Source of the DNA: Cytobacillus purgationiresistens
Lineage (GTDB): Bacteria; Bacillota; Bacilli; Bacillales; Cytobacillaceae
Length of the DNA: 64,000 nucleotides
Assembly: GCF_030813235.1 (NCBI RefSeq)
Contig: NZ_JAUSUB010000004.1
Location: 208,734 to 272,733 of the forward strand
Reading direction: 5' to 3'
This document shows, piece by piece, positions 20,344 to 29,007 of this stretch. The translations under genes and the position numbers were made by a program. Numbering within the stretch: the stretch's first letter is position 1; every line of letters starts with the position of its first letter. The notes under the pieces were generated by a model. The model searched no databases. It was given only the letters and a program-made list of their open reading frames with translations, and had not been told where the DNA came from.

Positions 20344-20902
20344 ATAAGTGATTCTCCTCCATATATTCCCGCACTTGCTCAGGCACTAAATATCGTATCG
20401 TCTTCCCCTCTTTTATCCGGTTCCGGATCATGCTTGATGAAACCCCGATTTCAGGTACATCCATATACATTATGGGATAGTCTGAATGCAAATGAAACTC
20501 CGGTCTCTTTACACCAATAAAGCGTACCATACTAAGCAATTGATCAATCTGGTGCCACTTCGGCAAATACTCTACCATATCTGCACCAATTATAAAGAAA
20601 AACTCTATCTCTCTATGGCGATCCTTCAAAATGCTCATTGTATCCGCAGTATACGATGGACCTTGTCTTTCCAACTCAATCTGCTCTATCTTAAAGCGAG
20701 GATGGCTGGATATGGCCAGTTTTAATAATTCCAGCCGATCTTCATTTTTTATGGCATTCGATTTCACTTTGTGAGGAGGCTCTTGATTTGGCATGAACCA
20801 TACTTCATCTAACGCTTGCCCATTTAACACTTCATTGGCAATCATTAAATGACCGATATGAGGCGGGTCAAATGTTCCGCCTAGAATCCCGACTTTTTTC
20901 AT
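20333..20902 (-). CDS. nadD: Nicotinate-nucleotide adenylyltransferase NadD
   Basis: Transfers AMP from ATP to nicotinate mononucleotide to give deamido-NAD. It carries the nucleotidyltransferase signature [15 protein letters not shown] at the start and [13 protein letters not shown] (the ISSTxxR-type motif) near the end. The length is 189 aa. It lies in the yhbY-nadD-yqeK-rsfS cluster. Confidence 0.97.
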   Translation of the reverse strand: MKKVGILGGTFDPPHIGHLMIANEVLNGQALDEVWFMPNQEPPHKVKSNAIKNEDRLELLKLAISSHPRFKIEQIELERQGPSYTADTMSILKDRHREIEFFFIIGADMVEYLPKWHQIDQLLSMVRFIGVKRPEFHLHSDYPIMYMDVPEIGVSSSMIRNRIKEGKTIRYLVPEQVREYMEENHLYES

Positions 20903-20925
20903 GGCTCTTCCCCCTCATATACAGG

Positions 20926-21216
20926 TTATGGCAATTTAATTTGTTTATTTTCCTTTGATTCTTTGTAAAGAACGATCATGTTGCCAATGATTTGAACCAG
21001 CTCAGCTCTTGTTCCTTTTACTATCTCACTTGCAACTGTATTTTTATCTACATCACAATTTTGTAGAATGCTAACCTTTAAAAGCTCGCGCGCTTCTAAA
21101 GCTTCACCTATTTGCTTTACCATATTTTCATTCACGCCGCCCTTACCTACTTGAAAAATAGGATTTAGATGATGCGCCTGTGAACGCAAATAACGTTTTT
21201 GTTTACCTTTTAACAT
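20926..21216 (-). CDS. yhbY: YhbY family RNA-binding protein (YqeI)
   Basis: A CRM (CRS1-YhbY) domain protein of 96 aa that associates with pre-50S ribosomes. The typical start KGKQKRYLRSQAHHLNPIFQVGKGGVNENMV includes the GxxG-type loop, and RAELVQIIGNMIVLYKES ends the fold. It overlaps the end of aroE by 7 nt. Confidence 0.93.
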   Translation of the reverse strand: MLKGKQKRYLRSQAHHLNPIFQVGKGGVNENMVKQIGEALEARELLKVSILQNCDVDKNTVASEIVKGTRAELVQIIGNMIVLYKESKENKQIKLP

Positions 21217-22049
21217 GATTTTCCTCCTAGTTGTTCTAACACATTTTCTCTCATTCTATCGCTGTCTGGCATGATTCCTGTCCATTTTTCAAAAGCTAAA
21301 GCACCTTGATAAACAAACATACTCAAACCATTTTGGATAGAAGCACCTTTTTGTTTGGCTTCTTGCAAAAAGATTGTTTCAGATGGATTATAAATAATAT
21401 CACTGACAAAAGCATTTCCACTTAAATTCCTTAGAGACAGTGGAACTGCCTGTATATTTGGGTGCATCCCAATAGATGTTGTCTGTATGATTAACTCATA
21501 ACGAGATAATTGTTCTTCCGCTTCATCGATGGATAAAATCTTGGATTGAACAGAGTAAGGACATTCATCCACCATCCTCATGGCCTTTTGTACAGTGCGG
21601 TTGCAAATGTCTATATGCTCTACACCAGCTTCAGCCAATGTATAATAAATACCTCTTGCTGCTCCACCAGCACCAACTATCAGCGTACGCTTTTCACTAA
21701 AGCATGGCAGATCTTTTTTCAAACCTTCTACATAGCCACTGCCATCCGTGTTAAAACCAACAAGCTCGCTGCCTTCGTTCACAACGGTATTGACGGCGCC
21801 AATCGCTTTAGCTAATGGATCAATCTTATCTAAATATGGCATGATGGCTTCTTTATGAGGCACTGTCACATTAAAACCTTCAATTCCCACTGCCTTAAGT
21901 CCAGCTACAGCTGCTTCTAAATTCTCTCTCTTTACATGAAGCGGCTGATAATGAGCCTCTATTTGATTCGCCTGAAAAAGCTCATTATGCATGCCTGGAG
22001 ACATTGAATGCGCAATGGGATCGCCAATTACAGCAAAAAATCTTTTCAA
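21210..22049 (-). CDS. aroE: Shikimate dehydrogenase AroE
   Basis: NADPH-dependent reduction of 3-dehydroshikimate to shikimate in aromatic amino acid synthesis. Substrate-site motifs IGDPIAHSMSPGMHN and VTVPHKEAIMPY are present, followed by the Rossmann motif VGAGGAARGI and NRTVQKA. The length of 279 aa is normal. It lies between yqeH and yhbY. Confidence 0.96.
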   Translation of the reverse strand: MKRFFAVIGDPIAHSMSPGMHNELFQANQIEAHYQPLHVKRENLEAAVAGLKAVGIEGFNVTVPHKEAIMPYLDKIDPLAKAIGAVNTVVNEGSELVGFNTDGSGYVEGLKKDLPCFSEKRTLIVGAGGAARGIYYTLAEAGVEHIDICNRTVQKAMRMVDECPYSVQSKILSIDEAEEQLSRYELIIQTTSIGMHPNIQAVPLSLRNLSGNAFVSDIIYNPSETIFLQEAKQKGASIQNGLSMFVYQGALAFEKWTGIMPDSDRMRENVLEQLGGKSC

Positions 22050-22073
22050 ACGTCTCTCTCCCTTACACCCTCA

Positions 22074-23177
22074 TTAAATCAAGGATTTTCTTACCTGAAC
22101 ACCTACTCCTTTAGGAACATAAGCCGCAACTTTTACTCCTGCTTCATTCACCGTCATCCAGCCTAAGCCTGAGAATACGATATCAGTTTTCGCTTCCTTG
22201 ATAGTGAATTCGTGGCGGACAAGCTCAGGAAAAGTATCCATTTGTTCTCTTCTAGGTGGAGTCAACAATTCTCCAGCATGGTTTTTATATAAGCTGTCCG
22301 CTTTTTCCGTCTTTGTACGGTGTATATTAATCTCATTAGAGAAATGACATACAAATGATTTTTTTCCACCACTCATAAAATCAAATCGAGCCAGGCCTCC
22401 AAAGAATAGTGATTGTCCTTCGTTGAGTTGATAGACTCTCGGCTTGATTTCTTTTTTAGGTGTAATGACCTTTAAGTCGCGTTTATCAACAAAATGAGCC
22501 ATTTGATGGTGATTGATAATACCTGGTGTGTCTATTAATGATTTCCCATCGGAAAGAGGAATTTCAATCATATCTAAAGTAGTTCCCGGGAAATGAGATG
22601 TAGTAATCACATCACCTTCACCTGTTACTTCTTTTAAGATACGATTTATGAAAGTGGATTTCCCTACATTGGTACAGCCCACTACATAAACATCTTTTCC
22701 TCTGCGATATTCATCTATCGCTGCTGCCACCTCGGCAATTTGCTGGCCTCGTGCAGCACTCACTAGGAAAACGTCCTCTGGCTTTAACCCCAGTTCTTTT
22801 GATTCATGCTTCATCCAGCCAATTAGTTTATTCCTTTTCACTGATTTAGGCAATAAATCAACTTTATTTCCTACAAGCAATACTTTATTTTTACCAACAA
22901 ATCGATGCAATCCAGGTAACCAGCTGCCATTAAAATCAAAAATGTCAACGATTTTTACAATTAATGCATCTTTGTTGCCGATTCCATTTAATATTTTCAG
23001 GAAATCATCATCTGTCAAACTGACATCCTGCACCTCATTATAGTGCTTTAAACGAAAACATCGTTGGCAGATAACTTCCTCTTTCTCTAATGCGGAATGC
23101 GGAGCAAAGCCGATTTCTTCTGGATGATCCGTTTGAATCCTTACCCCGCATCCAATACATGAATATTGTTCTGTCAA
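22074..23177 (-). CDS. yqeH: Circularly permuted GTPase YqeH
   Basis: Assembly GTPase of the 30S subunit. An N-terminal zinc finger (CIGCGVRIQ ... CQRCF) is followed by a permuted G domain: G4 VGNKVDLLP comes before G1 VGCTNVGKST, then G3 DTPGI. A C-terminal RNA-binding part ends with YVPKGVGVQVRKSLI. The length is 367 aa. It is 4 nt from yqeG. Confidence 0.96.
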   Translation of the reverse strand: MTEQYSCIGCGVRIQTDHPEEIGFAPHSALEKEEVICQRCFRLKHYNEVQDVSLTDDDFLKILNGIGNKDALIVKIVDIFDFNGSWLPGLHRFVGKNKVLLVGNKVDLLPKSVKRNKLIGWMKHESKELGLKPEDVFLVSAARGQQIAEVAAAIDEYRRGKDVYVVGCTNVGKSTFINRILKEVTGEGDVITTSHFPGTTLDMIEIPLSDGKSLIDTPGIINHHQMAHFVDKRDLKVITPKKEIKPRVYQLNEGQSLFFGGLARFDFMSGGKKSFVCHFSNEINIHRTKTEKADSLYKNHAGELLTPPRREQMDTFPELVRHEFTIKEAKTDIVFSGLGWMTVNEAGVKVAAYVPKGVGVQVRKSLI

Positions 23178-23181
23178 TTGC

Positions 23182-23697
23182 TTAATCCTCCCAGCTAATC
23201 ATACCTTTTTTTCTAAACCAATTTAATATTCGTCTTTCAATCTTGCGGTTAAATCTTGTCATGAATCCATCAGTTTGTGCAACAGGGACCACAAGAATTG
23301 TATTAAAACCGCCACGATTCCCTCCAAGTACGTCAGTAAGCAATTGATCGCCAATTACCACGGTTTCCTGCTGCTGAAGGTCCATTTCATTTAACGCTCT
23401 TCTGAAGGCACGTCCCATTGGTTTTTTTGCTTGATGGATAAATGGAATACTAAGTGGTTCTGAAAAAGCTTTGACTCTATTTTCATTATTATTAGAAACA
23501 ATCGTCACCTTTATATCGCTCATCTTTAATTCTTCAAACCATTTTATAAGCTGTGGTGTAGCATGGGGACGGTCCCATTCAACAAGTGTATTATCCAAAT
23601 CCGTGATAATCCCTTTCACACCTTGTTCTTTTAATAGCTCTGGTGTAATTTCAAAAATGGTTTTCACATGCTGATCTGGTAAAAAATTCTTTAGCAC
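23182..23697 (-). CDS. yqeG: YqeG family HAD phosphatase
   Basis: HAD superfamily (IIIA) protein with the catalytic DLDNTLVEW motif, TIVSNNN as motif II, and VVIGDQLLTDVLGGN as motif III/IV. The family resembles mitochondrial PGP phosphatases, but the bacterial substrate is not settled. The length is 171 aa. It is the first gene of the minus-strand operon that runs down to yqeM. Confidence 0.92.
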   Translation of the reverse strand: MLKNFLPDQHVKTIFEITPELLKEQGVKGIITDLDNTLVEWDRPHATPQLIKWFEELKMSDIKVTIVSNNNENRVKAFSEPLSIPFIHQAKKPMGRAFRRALNEMDLQQQETVVIGDQLLTDVLGGNRGGFNTILVVPVAQTDGFMTRFNRKIERRILNWFRKKGMISWED

Positions 23698-24121
23698 TAT
23701 TTATTACACCTCAATCGTTTTTTCTTTATTCTGCACTACTATGTCACATTCCAAATCCTCGGTCAATAATATCCAACATTCTCCTGCTAATAAAAGAGCT
23801 TCTACTTAGAATTCTAACCATTATCTTGATAATTGTTCATTTTAATTGAACAAATCAAAATGTATATATTTTTCGACAAATTCCTCGCATCTTATTCTGT
23901 GGATAACTTTATACACATTATACACCGCAGACAGCATATCATAAATAAACATATAAACATTTTAATAACAGGTTATCCACTAACGGCTGTGGATAAACGA
24001 ACGGTTGTTCTATCTACTTAGTTCTGATAAAGTAATAAATACAACAGGATAACCTACATCATATGCAATAAAGTGATTAGTTAGAACTAATCAACTTTCA
24101 ATGCGGAGGTGAGAGTCCAAC
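23698..24121. promoter_or_regulatory. DnaA-box cluster and leader upstream of sda
   Basis: Nine-base DnaA boxes matching TTATNCACA are at 23898-23906 (TGTGGATAA, reverse), 23909-23917 (TTATACACA) and 23988-23996 (TGTGGATAA, reverse). Near matches are TTATACACC at 23918-23926 and TTATCCACT at 23973-23981. Also present are an inverted repeat AATTGTTCA / TGAACAAATT (about 23831-23855) and a perfect palindrome GATTAGTTAGAACTAATC (24075-24092) just before the sda ribosome binding site. In B. subtilis sda transcription is controlled by DnaA, so the boxes fit that circuit. Confidence 0.85.
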
Positions 24122-24262
24122 ATGCGCAAATTATCGGATGAATTATTAGTCGAGTCCTACCATAAGGCCATTAAACTACAACTTTCTCTGGATTTTATCC
24201 GGCTCATAGAGACTGAGATACACAGGAGATCTTTATCCAATAGAATAAAAGCCTCTTCATAA
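24122..24262 (+). CDS. sda: Sporulation inhibitor Sda
   Basis: A 46-aa helical-hairpin protein that binds histidine kinases such as KinA and blocks phosphorelay activation when replication is in progress or damaged. The sequence opens [19 protein letters not shown] and ends in the second helix [14 protein letters not shown] plus a short tail, collinear with B. subtilis Sda at the same length. GGAGGTGAG lies upstream. It follows the DnaA-box cluster. Confidence 0.95.
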   Translation: MRKLSDELLVESYHKAIKLQLSLDFIRLIETEIHRRSLSNRIKASS

Positions 24263-24272
24263 TGAGGTTAAC

Positions 24273-24297
24273 AAAGCCCCATTTGAGGGCTTTTTTT
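24273..24297 (+). terminator. sda terminator
   Basis: AAAGCCC and GGGCTTT pair around a 7-nt loop, followed by TTTTTC, 10 nt after the sda stop. It may also act on the convergent psd. Confidence 0.85.
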
Positions 24298-24309
24298 CTG
24301 TCTACATTT

Positions 24310-25089
24310 CTATACCATATGACCGATGCATTCTCCTACCCTTATATGAGCTGGTGTTTGGATGGAAGGGAGAAGTTGAAATGCATCCTTCTGAAATAAT
24401 AAAATAACGGTTGAACCAAATGAGAAATAAGCCATTTCTTTTCCTTTTTCCAACTTATCCCCTTCATGTGTTCGTTCAATAGAGTTAACAAACATGGCTC
24501 CTACCTTTACAATCGCTAATTCGCCGCCTTCATATCCCACTTCAGAAATCTTGCGGTAATTTTTTGAAAGTGTGTCTCTCCCAAAGGCCAGACCCCATTT
24601 ATTGACTGGGAATGATTTCCTTCCTAGCGTCCATTGCTTATTAATCTCACCTGTTACTGGGCTATGAATACGATGATAATGGCTTGGACTTAAATAAAAA
24701 ATCATGTATGTGCCACCTGCATACTTACTGGCCGCTTCATCACCGCCTAGCATTTCAGAGATAGAGTACTCTTTCTCCTTAACCATAATCCGGCGGTCTT
24801 GGTCTATGGAACCAATATCCTCAATAACTGCATCTACTGGGCTGACAATTGATTCTTCATGCATATCAATTGATCGTGCATCCGCCTTTAATTTTCTAAT
24901 AAAAAACTCATGTAATGTTTGATAGCTTTTAAGTTCATTCTCTATTTCATCTTCATTGATTCTATATGTTTTTGAAAAAGGAGCGATGGCAAACCTACTT
25001 GCGTTTGACCGGGCAAACCGGTACAAAAGATTGGATGTGAACCGGCCATTCGTTAATTCTATCATTGCTCGGTAAATCGATTGCTTCAT
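24310..25089 (-). CDS. psd: Phosphatidylserine decarboxylase proenzyme
   Basis: Membrane-associated pyruvoyl enzyme that makes phosphatidylethanolamine. The self-cleavage site appears as SFGSTVILLF near the C-terminus, where Ser becomes the pyruvoyl group; the usual LGST reads FGST here. SPVDAVIEDIG, FYLSPSHYHRIHSPVTG and FVNSIERT are family blocks. The length is 259 aa. It stands alone between sda and the peptidase gene. Confidence 0.95.
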   Translation of the reverse strand: MKQSIYRAMIELTNGRFTSNLLYRFARSNASRFAIAPFSKTYRINEDEIENELKSYQTLHEFFIRKLKADARSIDMHEESIVSPVDAVIEDIGSIDQDRRIMVKEKEYSISEMLGGDEAASKYAGGTYMIFYLSPSHYHRIHSPVTGEINKQWTLGRKSFPVNKWGLAFGRDTLSKNYRKISEVGYEGGELAIVKVGAMFVNSIERTHEGDKLEKGKEMAYFSFGSTVILLFQKDAFQLLPSIQTPAHIRVGECIGHMV

Positions 25090-25464
25090 ATTCTACACCT
25101 TTCTTCATTTCATTCGTTTCATATTGATTTCATTATCTCATTCTTGAAATAGAAGTCACAAGTACAGCGGTGAAATCGCTTCTTTTCGCTACTCGTCTTC
25201 TTAGCAAATATACAAATACTGCTTTTGGAGCCCTTCATTAGGATTCCATGAGTGCTATTATATCATTTAGGATAGCAGCAGGACTATTATATTATGAAGG
25301 AATGTAATATTTAATTGAGAATCGAAGGGATATTAGCATGATGGGGGAGATGAGTATCTATAGTTAGATTTTTGTGATTATTCCATAATTATCTGCAAAC
25401 AGCTCAATTCTTTACAGCAAAAAAAGCTGACCCAAATAGTTATAAATTTGAGTCAGCAAGGATA
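25090..25464. other. Gap between psd and the peptidase gene
   Basis: No gene is seen. The right end holds a minus-strand terminator for the peptidase at 25426-25457 (GCTGACTCAAAT / ATTTGGGTCAGC on that strand, followed by TTTTTTT). The remainder is AT-rich without recognised structure. Confidence 0.6.
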
Positions 25465-27261
25465 CTATTTTTCTGTTAATTGCATAAATTCTTCCACATC
25501 ATCTATGCATAATTGAACCGCTTTTTCCCAAAACTCAGGCTTAGTTAGATCAGCCTGCAAATGCTTCATCGCAAGATCCTCCACCTTCATTGAAGCCGAA
25601 TCTTGGAGCAACGCAATGTAACTTTCTTCATATGCTGCACCATGCTCTAATGCATATGCATAAATCCCCAATGAAAAGAGATAGCCAAATGTGTAAGGGA
25701 AATTATAAAAAGGAACATTAGTAATATAGAAATGCAGTTTAGATGACCAAAAGGATGGATGGTACTCTGCAAGGGCATCTCCATATGCCTCTTTTTGCGC
25801 TTCAAGCATGATTTCATTGAGGCGGTCTGCAGAAACCACCCCTTTTGCCCTTTCGTCGTAAAAACGGGTTTCAAATAGAAAGCGCGCATGGATGTTCATT
25901 AGTAGTGCAACTGACCGCTGTATTTTATCTTCAAGAAGTGCCAGCTTCTCCACTTCAGTCTGTGCACTTTTTACTGATGCATCTGCGACAATCATTTCTG
26001 CAAATGTTGAGGCCGTTTCAGCAACATTCATGCTGTAGCTACGATTCAAAAAATGCAGATCCTTCATAGCATAGGTATGAAAGCCATGGCCTAATTCATG
26101 AGCCAAAGTCGAGACATTAGAGGGGGTACCTGAATAAGTCATAAAAATTCTCGATTGTTGACTGGCAGGAAAATACGTATGAAAGCCACCCGGTTTTTTC
26201 CCCGGACGATCTTCTGCTTCAATCCAATGATTTTCAAAGGCTTTTTCTGCAAAACTCTTCATTTCTTTACCAAAGCGACTGAAATGGTCGAGGATGAACT
26301 CTGCTCCTTCTTGATAAGATATTTTCGTATCACTTTTTCCAATTGGGGCATCTAGGTCATACCAGCTGAGCTTTTCCAAACCGAGAAGGCTAGCTTTTCG
26401 ATTAAGAAATTTAACGAAGGGCTCTTTATGCTTAGCAATCACACCCCACATGGCATCGAGGGTAGCACGCTCCATCCTGTTAATCGCCAGAGGTTCCTTT
26501 AAAGGATCGTTCCAGCCTCTCTTTTTATATACATTTAATCTAAAACCAGCAAGGTGGTTAAGCGTCTTCGAAAGATAGGGAGCCTTCTCTTCCCACGCCT
26601 CCTCCCATTTTTGAAAAACGACTTGGCGAACATTACGATCAGGGCTTGAAAATTTATTAGCCGCTTGTCCAACTGAAAGCATTTGGGTCTCTCCATCTCC
26701 ACTATAAGGAATAGCGATGGTTCCTACAATTACATCATACATTTGCCCCCAGCCATGATATCCATCAATCCCAAGAGTATTAATTAGTGCCTCTTCTTCT
26801 TGAGACAACTTTTCAGCAGCACTTTCACGCCGTTCATTTAATATGAACGATATTTCTTTCAGTTCATCCGACTTTAGATGCGACATCCATAATGTTTCAT
26901 CAATTAATGTCAGCTTTTGATTAAACTGAGATAAAGCTGTATTAAGTTCCGCACTTAATTCTGTTACAGCAGACCGTAATTTCCCAGCATGCTTGTCCGC
27001 GATATCATCTGCTTCCAAGCAGCTAACAAAAGCCCCTGCTTGTCTAAGCATCATACCTGCTTCTTGAAATAAAGTGAGAATTTCTGTAATTGCATTTTGA
27101 TCTTTATCCGTATTTGATACTTTCCAATTATATACGGTGTGATCAAATTGATTTATGCCTTCTTTCACAGCTTTCAAGTGAGACGCAAATTCCTCTGACT
27201 CGCTTCCCCCTTTAAAAAAAACTTCTAAATCCCAAACGTCTGAATAAAAAGTAGTCGTCAT
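25465..27261 (-). CDS. Oligoendopeptidase F family protein (M3)
   Basis: Cytosolic zinc metallopeptidase of family M3 that degrades short peptides. The zinc motif HELGHGFH (HExxH) is at residues of about 390, followed by NVAETASTFAEM with the third ligand Glu. The N-terminal M3 helical part matches the PepF branch. The length of 598 aa is normal. Its start is ATG 27261 and it has its own terminator at 25426-25457. The exact substrate is unknown, and several PepF paralogues occur per Bacillus genome, so I give no symbol. Confidence 0.9.
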   Translation of the reverse strand: MTTTFYSDVWDLEVFFKGGSESEEFASHLKAVKEGINQFDHTVYNWKVSNTDKDQNAITEILTLFQEAGMMLRQAGAFVSCLEADDIADKHAGKLRSAVTELSAELNTALSQFNQKLTLIDETLWMSHLKSDELKEISFILNERRESAAEKLSQEEEALINTLGIDGYHGWGQMYDVIVGTIAIPYSGDGETQMLSVGQAANKFSSPDRNVRQVVFQKWEEAWEEKAPYLSKTLNHLAGFRLNVYKKRGWNDPLKEPLAINRMERATLDAMWGVIAKHKEPFVKFLNRKASLLGLEKLSWYDLDAPIGKSDTKISYQEGAEFILDHFSRFGKEMKSFAEKAFENHWIEAEDRPGKKPGGFHTYFPASQQSRIFMTYSGTPSNVSTLAHELGHGFHTYAMKDLHFLNRSYSMNVAETASTFAEMIVADASVKSAQTEVEKLALLEDKIQRSVALLMNIHARFLFETRFYDERAKGVVSADRLNEIMLEAQKEAYGDALAEYHPSFWSSKLHFYITNVPFYNFPYTFGYLFSLGIYAYALEHGAAYEESYIALLQDSASMKVEDLAMKHLQADLTKPEFWEKAVQLCIDDVEEFMQLTEK

Positions 27262-27465
27262 GCCATTTCTCCTTTCAAAATTAAAATCGATAACGTATTT
27301 ATTGACTTTTTTCTTCTATAATATTTATTATAGATTTTTATATCAGAAATTTCTATCAATAATAGTTGGGAGTACTCTATTTGACACGAAGTTATTACTC
27401 CATTAATTTTAAATAGGGTGAACCTTTAAAAGAAGAAATAATATCCTAATGGAGTGATTGTTGAA

Positions 27466-28431
27466 ATGAAGTTGAATTTATCCATTATTCTATTTATCGC
27501 TATGCTTATTTTGATTACTGGCTGTTCAAACAATGAAGATAATAATGAAAAAAAGACAGTTGAACCAAAGCAGGCGGTTGAGGAAAAAGTGGATTTCAAA
27601 ACCGTTGAAGCAAAAGCAAAGCAGTTTGAACAGATACAAGGCATTGGGTATCCTGGCAATGATGAAGGTCTTTACATAGCAACTCCTGAAGGAATTAAAA
27701 TGTTTCGTGAAAATAAGTGGCTTGAAAACTCAACACAAAATTACGATTATTTTGGGCTTTCTGCTATAAATAACGGGGTTTTCATCAGCGGTGTTAAAAA
27801 CGCCGAATCCGATCAGCCACAACCTTTAGGTATTGTTAAGAGTACCGATAAAGGTGCCACCCTTGAATCAGTAGCATTTCAAGATCAAATAGCCTTTCAA
27901 TTCTTATCTGTAGGATATGAGACGGAAGAAATGTATATCATCAATGTGCAAGAGTCAGATGATATTGGCCAAGGTGTCTTTCACTCGACTAACGGTGTGA
28001 ATTGGGAGCCTGTCACCTTAAAGGGCATTGAATCCGATACACTCGGAATGATTGCTCCACACCCTACAGACAGTTCCATCATGGCGATGGCAACCAGAAG
28101 CGGAATTTACTTCTCAAAAGATAAAGGGGAGAATGTAGAAAAGATTACTGAACCATTTATGGTAACTGCGCTGGCTTTTTCTGAGGACAGTCTCTATTAT
28201 TCAGCTGTTGAAGATGAAAATATTTCATTGTACGAAGTCGATTTAGAATCTTTTGAAAGCAAAAAAATGGATATTCCTTTCTTAAAATACGATAATCCCA
28301 TTACTTACATTTCCGTTAATCATAAAACTGAGCAAACCGTTGCCTTTACCACGTACCTATCAGATGTATACGAGACAAAGAATAGCGGTAAAAGTTGGAG
28401 TTTATTATTGAGTAATGGTCGGATTGAATAG
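27466..28431 (+). CDS. Lipoprotein with BNR/beta-propeller-like repeats (F510_1955 type)
   Basis: Secreted lipoprotein: signal sequence MKLNLSIILFIAMLILITGC with the lipobox ITGC, Cys20 as the lipidation site. A charged linker follows, then sialidase-like repeats, e.g. GIVKSTDKGATLESVAF, GVFHSTNGVNWEPVTL, GIYFSKDKGENVEKI and YETKNSGKSWSLLL, the signature of BNR/photosystem-II-stability-type propellers. Bacillus proteins of this kind are labelled glycosyl hydrolase-like, but no enzymatic role is shown. ATG 27466 follows GGAGTG; an in-frame GTG at 27454 is part of that site. Confidence 0.75.
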   Translation: MKLNLSIILFIAMLILITGCSNNEDNNEKKTVEPKQAVEEKVDFKTVEAKAKQFEQIQGIGYPGNDEGLYIATPEGIKMFRENKWLENSTQNYDYFGLSAINNGVFISGVKNAESDQPQPLGIVKSTDKGATLESVAFQDQIAFQFLSVGYETEEMYIINVQESDDIGQGVFHSTNGVNWEPVTLKGIESDTLGMIAPHPTDSSIMAMATRSGIYFSKDKGENVEKITEPFMVTALAFSEDSLYYSAVEDENISLYEVDLESFESKKMDIPFLKYDNPITYISVNHKTEQTVAFTTYLSDVYETKNSGKSWSLLLSNGRIE

Positions 28432-28447
28432 CCATTAAACTCAGGTA

Positions 28448-28479
28448 AAAAGCCGGCAAAATTTTGCCGGCTTTTTTTC
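28448..28479. terminator. Bidirectional terminator, lipoprotein / haem oxygenase genes
   Basis: AGCCGGCAAAA and TTTTGCCGGCT form a perfect stem with A- and T-runs on both sides, between convergent genes. Confidence 0.92.
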
Positions 28480-28483
28480 TTCA

Positions 28484-28816
28484 TTATATTTTTGACGAAG
28501 AAGCTGGCATTTTAACTGCTTTAACGTCATATACGCCACCTTCAGAATGAATCATATACTCTGGTTTTGGTTTTCCTAAGTTCGCTTTATGTCCAGCAAT
28601 ATGGGCATCACTCTTTTCCCATCTTTTCCAACTATCTTCCGAATCCCAGCGTACGAGCACAACTACTTCTTCCTCACCGCGACGGACTTTCTTGACCATA
28701 ACTGTAGAATCAATAAATCCTTCCTGCTCTTCAATGATTCCTTTACCGCTAAACCTTTCAACTACCTTATCCCCATTCCCTTCGGTTACAGTCAGCCTTC
28801 TCATTTGTACAAACAT
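28484..28816 (-). CDS. hmoA: IsdG/HmoA-type haem-degrading monooxygenase
   Basis: Antibiotic biosynthesis monooxygenase (ABM) fold protein of 110 aa, related to B. subtilis HmoA and staphylococcal IsdG, which open the haem ring to release iron. Family features: MRRLTVTEGNGDKVVERF, GFIDSTVMV and the conserved VLVRWDSEDSWKRWEKSDAH, which includes the catalytic Trp and His region. The start is ATG 28816 with GAGAGGG upstream; an in-frame upstream start at 28852 would lie in the promoter. The symbol is by resemblance. A Fur box overlaps the promoter, which supports a role in iron acquisition. Confidence 0.82.
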   Translation of the reverse strand: MFVQMRRLTVTEGNGDKVVERFSGKGIIEEQEGFIDSTVMVKKVRRGEEEVVVLVRWDSEDSWKRWEKSDAHIAGHKANLGKPKPEYMIHSEGGVYDVKAVKMPASSSKI

Positions 28817-28847
28817 GATACCCTCTCCATTCTTTATGTATAGTATA

Positions 28848-28877
28848 ATCATAAATGATAATTATTCTCAACGTCAA
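28848..28877 (-). promoter_or_regulatory. Promoter with Fur box for hmoA
   Basis: On the minus strand TTGACG (28872-28877) and TATGAT (28848-28853) are 18 nt apart. Between them lies TGATAAT-T-ATTCTCA (28856-28870), one mismatch from the 7-1-7 Fur consensus TGATAATNATTATCA. The arrangement predicts repression by Fur in iron-replete cells. Confidence 0.8.
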
Positions 28878-28996
28878 ACAAAAGGAAAATCTGTTCCGCC
28901 ATGTCCACCATCAATCATCACCTCTTTACTTGAATATGTAAATAGTAACCATACTGCTTGTACACCTGTACTTTTCCAAAGAAAAAACTCTTTCAT
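28874..28996 (-). CDS. Possible 40-aa small protein upstream of hmoA
   Basis: An ATG-to-TGA frame of 41 codons that begins MKEFFLWKSTGVQAVWLLF and ends with a Gly/His-rich tail (IDGGHGGTDFPFV). It has a short hydrophobic middle segment. There is no clear ribosome binding site at ATG 28996, and its 5' end lies in the palindrome at 28986-29007. An internal ATG (at about 28923) has GAGGTG next to it. The IDGGHGG stretch recalls the amidase DPGHGG motif, but the match is too short to assign. It could be a gene remnant. Confidence 0.3.
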   Translation of the reverse strand: MKEFFLWKSTGVQAVWLLFTYSSKEVMIDGGHGGTDFPFV

Positions 28997-29007
28997 ATGA
29001 AAGAGTT
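28986..29007 (-). terminator. Palindromic terminator-like hairpin downstream of sigK
   Basis: AACTCTTTCAT and ATGAAAGAGTT form a perfect 22-bp palindrome, followed on the minus strand by TTTTC. It may end transcripts coming from sigK, whose stop is about 240 nt upstream. A second copy of the core CTTTCATATGAAAG is at 29151-29164. The stretch between them (GC-rich around 29070-29095) has no supported gene; a 63-codon frame at 29011-29202 has no ribosome binding site. Confidence 0.55.
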
